From: JANQUM01 sp047630355
Lineage (GTDB): Bacteria; Bacteroidota; Bacteroidia; Cytophagales; Spirosomataceae
NCBI GenBank assembly: GCA_047630355.1
Contig: JBLHXN010000005.1
Coordinates: 1-64,000 of the forward strand
Length of the DNA: 64,000 nucleotides
Direction: 5' to 3'
Part shown: positions 60,617 to 64,000 of the stretch, piece after piece
How positions within the stretch are numbered: the stretch's first letter is position 1
Layout: each line of letters opens with the position of its first letter
Translations under genes and position numbers: made by a program
The notes under the pieces: generated by a model
Database searches by the model: none
Seen by the model: the letters and a program-made list of their open reading frames with translations, nothing else
Told to the model about the DNA's origin: nothing

Positions 60617-61072
60617 CTACTTCTTGTCGAAAGTTGCAGTTATTATTCCGGAAGCATCTTCAATAACGAATACGAATTTCTTATTTCCGTCAAATTTGTA
60701 CGTTCCTTCGTACAAGAACCTGTCATCATTCAGACTGAATGTCCCGTTGTCTAATATGGTATAAGTGCCAGATTGGGCTGCTGGAAAAAACTGGAGAGAT
60801 TGCCCGTCTTCACTCACACAACTGCTCGGAAAACTAGTCACGTAAGCTCCTTCAGAAAAAGTTATTCGGTTTTCACCAATGCAAGGAAATAGTTTCTTGA
60901 TCTCGGTAATAAAGTCCACTTCCTGCATAGAACCAGGATTCACTGCTACGAAGTTGGTTAACTCCCAAGTTCCTTGCAACCTAATTTCTGGCGTGTCTTC
61001 CGTCTTATCACAGGAGGTAAACAAGGTGACGGCCAACAAGCAAAAAAGGCTATTTTTGAGTAATGTTTTCAA
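60617..61072 (-). CDS. Lipocalin-like lipoprotein
   Basis: A 151-residue lipoprotein with lipobox FTSC (Cys21). After the linker comes the lipocalin-like start LQGTWELTNFVAV, then beta strands (RITFSEGAYVTSF, GTYTILDNGTFSL, YEGTYKFDGNKKFVFVI). Two cysteines (in FPCIGEN and SSCVSED) could form a disulfide. The start codon is TTG. It lies 9 bp downstream of the glgB stop, so it is probably co-transcribed. Ligand unknown. Confidence 0.75.
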   Translation of the reverse strand: MKTLLKNSLFCLLAVTLFTSCDKTEDTPEIRLQGTWELTNFVAVNPGSMQEVDFITEIKKLFPCIGENRITFSEGAYVTSFPSSCVSEDGQSLQFFPAAQSGTYTILDNGTFSLNDDRFLYEGTYKFDGNKKFVFVIEDASGIITATFDKK

Positions 61073-61081
61073 ATTGATAAA

Positions 61082-63094
61082 TCACTTTAATTTAATGACA
61101 ATGGCTCCCAAAGGCGGTAAGTTTAATACAACAGATTGTGCTTGACTGTGTGATTCAATTGCCTCAGTTTTTATATTCTGATTTACTATTCCGCTACCCC
61201 AGTAGCGTGAATCATCGCTATTGAAAACCTCTACGTAAGTTTCCGCTTTTGGTACACCAACGCGGTAGTTTGAACAAGGCACGGGAGTAAGATTCAAAAG
61301 TATAAATACATCATCTGATTTGTTAAATCCGCGTCTCGTGTAAAATAGAACGCAATTATCCGTGTCGGTAGTATCTAACCATTGAAATCCTTCCGGGCTA
61401 AATTGCTTGTCAAAGAGAGCAGGTTCAGATTTGTAGAGTTTATTCAAGTCGGCTACAAGGTGACTCATGCCTCTGTTAGACTCGTTTTCCAACAAATGCC
61501 AGTCCAGACTATTCTTGAAATTCCACTCGGCACGTTGACCGAACTCGCCACCCATAAACAATAACTTTGTGCCAGGATGAGTGAACATATACGCAAAGAG
61601 TAACCTTAGGTTGGCAAATTGTTGCCATTCGTCTCCGGGCATTTTGTCTAAAAGAGAGCCTTTTCCGTAAACTACTTCATCGTGCGAAAGTGGCAGCATA
61701 AAGTTTTCGGTGAAACCGTAAACGATACTGAAGGTCAGGGAATCCTGATGCCATTTGCGGTACATCGGGTTCCGTTGGAAATAGGCGAGAGTATCGTTCA
61801 TCCAACCCATCATCCATTTCATTCCGAAACCAAGTCCACCTGTATATACCGGACGGGAAACTCCAGGGAACGCCGTAGACTCTTCGGCAATTGTCTGAGT
61901 ATCGGGATACGAATTGTAAATCTCTTCGTTCAGTTCTTTGAGCAATGATATTACTTCTAAATTCTCTCTGCCGCCAAAAACGTTTGGAATCCATTCGCCG
62001 TCATTACGTGAGTAGTCGCGGTACAACATAGAAGCCACCGCATCTACTCGAAGGCCGTCAGCATGGTAACGGTCAAGCCAGAAAAGAGCATTACTTATCA
62101 GGAATGATCGTACTTCAAATCGTCCGTAGTTGAAAATATAACTTTTCCAATCAGGGTGATAGCCCTGACGAGGATCTTCATGTTCGTAGAGTGATGTTCC
62201 GTCAAAGCGGTAGAGACCGTGAGCATCATTTGGATAATGCGATGGAACCCAGTCTAACAAGACACCAATATCATTTTTGTGTAATTCTTCTATTAAGTGC
62301 ATCAAATCCTGCGGTGAACCGTAGCGGCTACTCGCAGCGAAATATCCGGTTATCTGATAACCCCACGATGGCTCGTAAGGATGTTGCATAATGGGCATAA
62401 ACTCTACGTGAGTAAAGCCCATTTCTTTTACATACGGTACTAAAGTTTTTGCTACTTCACGGTAGCTCAGTCGTCGTTCAGGATTTGACGGATCACGCTG
62501 CCAAGAGCCTAAGTGTACTTCGTAAACAGACATCGGGGCGGAGAGAGCATTGTGCTTTTCCCGCTTGTTCATCCATTCTTTATCTTCCCACTCGTACCAC
62601 GTATCCCAAATAATGGATGCCGTTTTGGGCGATTCTTCCCAACGGATAGCGAAAGGATCTCCTTTCTCAAGTTCTTCGTTGGTGCCGCTATTGACTATGA
62701 AATATTTATAAACTTCTCCGTTTCCGATATTAGGAATCCATCCTTCCCAAATTCCTGAACCATCCCAGCGTAACATTAAAGCATGAGAACCTTTATCCCA
62801 ACTGTTGAAGTCTCCAACAACGGCTAAATAGGAGGCATTGGGAGCCCAAACAGAAAAGTAAGTTCCAACAACTCCCTGATTTTCTACTACGTGCGAACCC
62901 ATTTTTTCGTACAAACGGTAATGCTTGCCCGAACGAAACAGCTCAATGTCGAAATCTGTGAGAAGACTGTAGGATTCCACATTTTTAAATTCCGGAGCTG
63001 AAACCTGCACTTCTTCGACGCCTTTGGCGTTCTTAGTCGCTTTTTTGACAGTAGTTTTTTTCTTAGTCGAGGTAGGGGTTGTTTTCTTCGCCAT
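61082..63094 (-). CDS. glgB: 1,4-alpha-glucan branching enzyme
   Basis: A cytoplasmic glycogen-branching enzyme of 670 residues. A Lys/Thr-rich tail (about 1-30) precedes a CBM48 domain (about 65-165, YFSVWAPNASYLAVVGDFN). The GH13 catalytic domain has the Asp nucleophile in GLRVDAVASMLY, the Glu acid in IAEESTAFPG and the transition-state Asp in LSHDEVVYGKGS. A C-terminal beta domain follows. The basic tail is not usual for GlgB. A consensus promoter lies at 63120-63149. Confidence 0.95.
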   Translation of the reverse strand: MAKKTTPTSTKKKTTVKKATKNAKGVEEVQVSAPEFKNVESYSLLTDFDIELFRSGKHYRLYEKMGSHVVENQGVVGTYFSVWAPNASYLAVVGDFNSWDKGSHALMLRWDGSGIWEGWIPNIGNGEVYKYFIVNSGTNEELEKGDPFAIRWEESPKTASIIWDTWYEWEDKEWMNKREKHNALSAPMSVYEVHLGSWQRDPSNPERRLSYREVAKTLVPYVKEMGFTHVEFMPIMQHPYEPSWGYQITGYFAASSRYGSPQDLMHLIEELHKNDIGVLLDWVPSHYPNDAHGLYRFDGTSLYEHEDPRQGYHPDWKSYIFNYGRFEVRSFLISNALFWLDRYHADGLRVDAVASMLYRDYSRNDGEWIPNVFGGRENLEVISLLKELNEEIYNSYPDTQTIAEESTAFPGVSRPVYTGGLGFGMKWMMGWMNDTLAYFQRNPMYRKWHQDSLTFSIVYGFTENFMLPLSHDEVVYGKGSLLDKMPGDEWQQFANLRLLFAYMFTHPGTKLLFMGGEFGQRAEWNFKNSLDWHLLENESNRGMSHLVADLNKLYKSEPALFDKQFSPEGFQWLDTTDTDNCVLFYTRRGFNKSDDVFILLNLTPVPCSNYRVGVPKAETYVEVFNSDDSRYWGSGIVNQNIKTEAIESHSQAQSVVLNLPPLGAIVIKLK

Positions 63095-63119
63095 GTATTG
63101 AGGGTATTTTTCTAAGGTT

Positions 63120-63149
63120 CAAAAATACTAAATACTGACGTAGAACCAA
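63120..63149 (-). promoter_or_regulatory. Promoter of glgB
   Basis: TTG (63147-63149), exactly 19 bases, then TATTTTTG (63120-63127) on the minus strand. The -33 box reads GTTG, one mismatch from TTTG. The leader is short, about 20 nt. Confidence 0.6.
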
Positions 63150-63174
63150 CGTATAGCATAAAAAGTATTCGGGC

Positions 63175-63206
63175 ACAAAAAAAACTCTCTGGTTTGCCAG
63201 AGAGTT
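63175..63206 (-). terminator. Terminator of the LysM gene
   Basis: A 10-bp stem (63183-63192 with 63197-63206) with a 4-base loop. On the minus strand it runs into eight T. It lies 24 bp past the stop at 63230. Confidence 0.9.
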
Positions 63207-63229
63207 CTTTTAAAAATAATTTCGGAAAA

Positions 63230-64000
63230 TTAGCTTGTTCCGCCTATCTTCAAACGCTGTCCAACCTTTACGGTATTGCTTCGCATATTGTTGAGACGTT
63301 TGATGTCGTTTATAGAAACGTTTGAATAACGCTGAGAAATGCTCCACAAGGTATCCCCACTCCGAACAGTATAATACTTCAAGGGTGTTGAGACTTGAGA
63401 GGGGCTGTTTTTAGCAATAACCGCATTTCCTTCAGTGTTTACGTACTGAGTTTCTTTAACGTACATTTTTAGTCGCTGACCCACTAAAATCTTTGACGAA
63501 CGCAGGTTATTCCAACGTTTTACATCTTTGATGTAAACGTTATATCTATCCGCTATCGTTGACAGGTTTTCTCCACGACGGACTTTGTGGTATTTCGTTA
63601 CTGTCTTTGTAACCGCTCGGGTACTGCCTGATGATAATTTTGCTGGCAAATCTTCTATGACGTTTACCGGTTTTGCGGCACTCCCGTTAGATCTATTACT
63701 TGTTGCAGCTGCCATTCGCTCGGCGTTCGCCAATGTTGTCTCGGCGAGTGACGTGTTGCCAAGGTAAGACTGTGCAGACGCTTCCGCAAGAATATTTACG
63801 TGGTTTGATGTGAAATAATCATACCCGCTCAAAGGCAAATGTATTTCAAGGTTACGCGTGTGCGGAGGTAATTTATCTAACTTGATGTGTGGATTCAGTA
63901 ATTGAATCTGATTATAATCTACGAAAGTCAATGCCGCAAATTTTTGCAAATCTAAGTAGCCGTTTATTCTGATTGGTCGGCTCGCAATTGGGTAAAGAAT
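63230..64000 (-). CDS. LysM-repeat protein, C-terminal part of an MltD-like transglycosylase (partial)
   Basis: The frame is open to the right edge of the window, so the start lies outside. The visible 256 residues begin LYPIASRPIRINGYLD, a segment typical of the region after the SLT domain in MltD-like proteins. Two LysM repeats follow (HKVRRGENLSTIADRYNV and YTVRSGDTLWSISQRY), the last ending GQRLKIGGTS. The catalytic domain is therefore expected beyond position 64000. It would be the second LysM transglycosylase of the window. Confidence 0.82.
   Translation of the reverse strand: MLYPIASRPIRINGYLDLQKFAALTFVDYNQIQLLNPHIKLDKLPPHTRNLEIHLPLSGYDYFTSNHVNILAEASAQSYLGNTSLAETTLANAERMAAATSNRSNGSAAKPVNVIEDLPAKLSSGSTRAVTKTVTKYHKVRRGENLSTIADRYNVYIKDVKRWNNLRSSKILVGQRLKMYVKETQYVNTEGNAVIAKNSPSQVSTPLKYYTVRSGDTLWSISQRYSNVSINDIKRLNNMRSNTVKVGQRLKIGGTS

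Overview
This is a chromosomal stretch of a member of the Bacteroidota, most likely from the Cytophagales (Spirosomaceae-like). The evidence is three SusC/SusD pairs, many lipoproteins with Bacteroidota lipoboxes, start regions with no obvious Shine-Dalgarno sequence, and several promoters matching the Bacteroidota housekeeping pattern TTTG-N19-TAnnTTTG. No rRNA, tRNA, CRISPR array, prophage or intact insertion sequence was seen.

Layout. 1-460: tandem array of about 105-bp units carrying terminator-like hairpins, then a non-coding stretch with a perfect palindrome. 954-5766: SusC/SusD pair 1. 5963-10827: a decayed acetyltransferase, a CDP-alcohol phosphatidyltransferase, a secreted Gfo/Idh/MocA oxidoreductase with a DoxX-like protein, an OmpA-family lipoprotein and a decayed response regulator. 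10959-16223: egtB-egtD (ergothioneine pathway), a secreted alpha/beta hydrolase, an ACT protein and a lipoprotein ADP-ribosylglycohydrolase. 16255-20657: an unusual plug-only TonB-receptor-like protein, an alkyltransferase-like DNA-repair protein and a beta-propeller lipoprotein broken by one amber codon. 20987-25538: SusC/SusD pair 2. 25863-33535: DUF3109, an MltD-like LysM transglycosylase with an O-methyltransferase, coaX with an outer-membrane barrel, a hydrolase remnant, a cupin and a lipoprotein amidase. 33818-41545: SusC/SusD pair 3 with a PD40-amidohydrolase, the only SusCD locus here with a linked enzyme. 41546-42696: a glycosidase 3 remnant and the small DUF2256 and DUF2805/TIGR03643 genes. 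42816-46923: an Lrp regulator, a TPR protein, hpt, a fasciclin lipoprotein and a PepSY-type membrane protein. 46970-51788: the rimP-nusA-infB operon with a promoter and a leader hairpin. 52015-55667: a membrane-bound EEP phosphatase/nuclease, nadE and a small conserved protein. 55729-58663: a prohibitin-like lipoprotein and a two-component system. 58782-64000: a CPA2 antiporter, a divergent sigma-like protein, a lipocalin-like lipoprotein, glgB and the 3' part of a second LysM transglycosylase.

The most interesting unannotated signal is regulatory. The promoters of the two-component operon (56613-58663) and of the adjacent SPFH lipoprotein gene (55729-56511) share one architecture: four TTA(A/G)-type direct repeats exactly 11 bp apart, then exactly 11 bp to a TA(A/G)TTTTG -7 box, with no -33 box. 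This suggests an autoregulated OmpR-type regulon. A second theme is gene decay: five clear or probable pseudogenes lie between intact housekeeping genes, and a dispersed palindromic repeat sits beside or inside two of them and beside a further short coding-like fragment.
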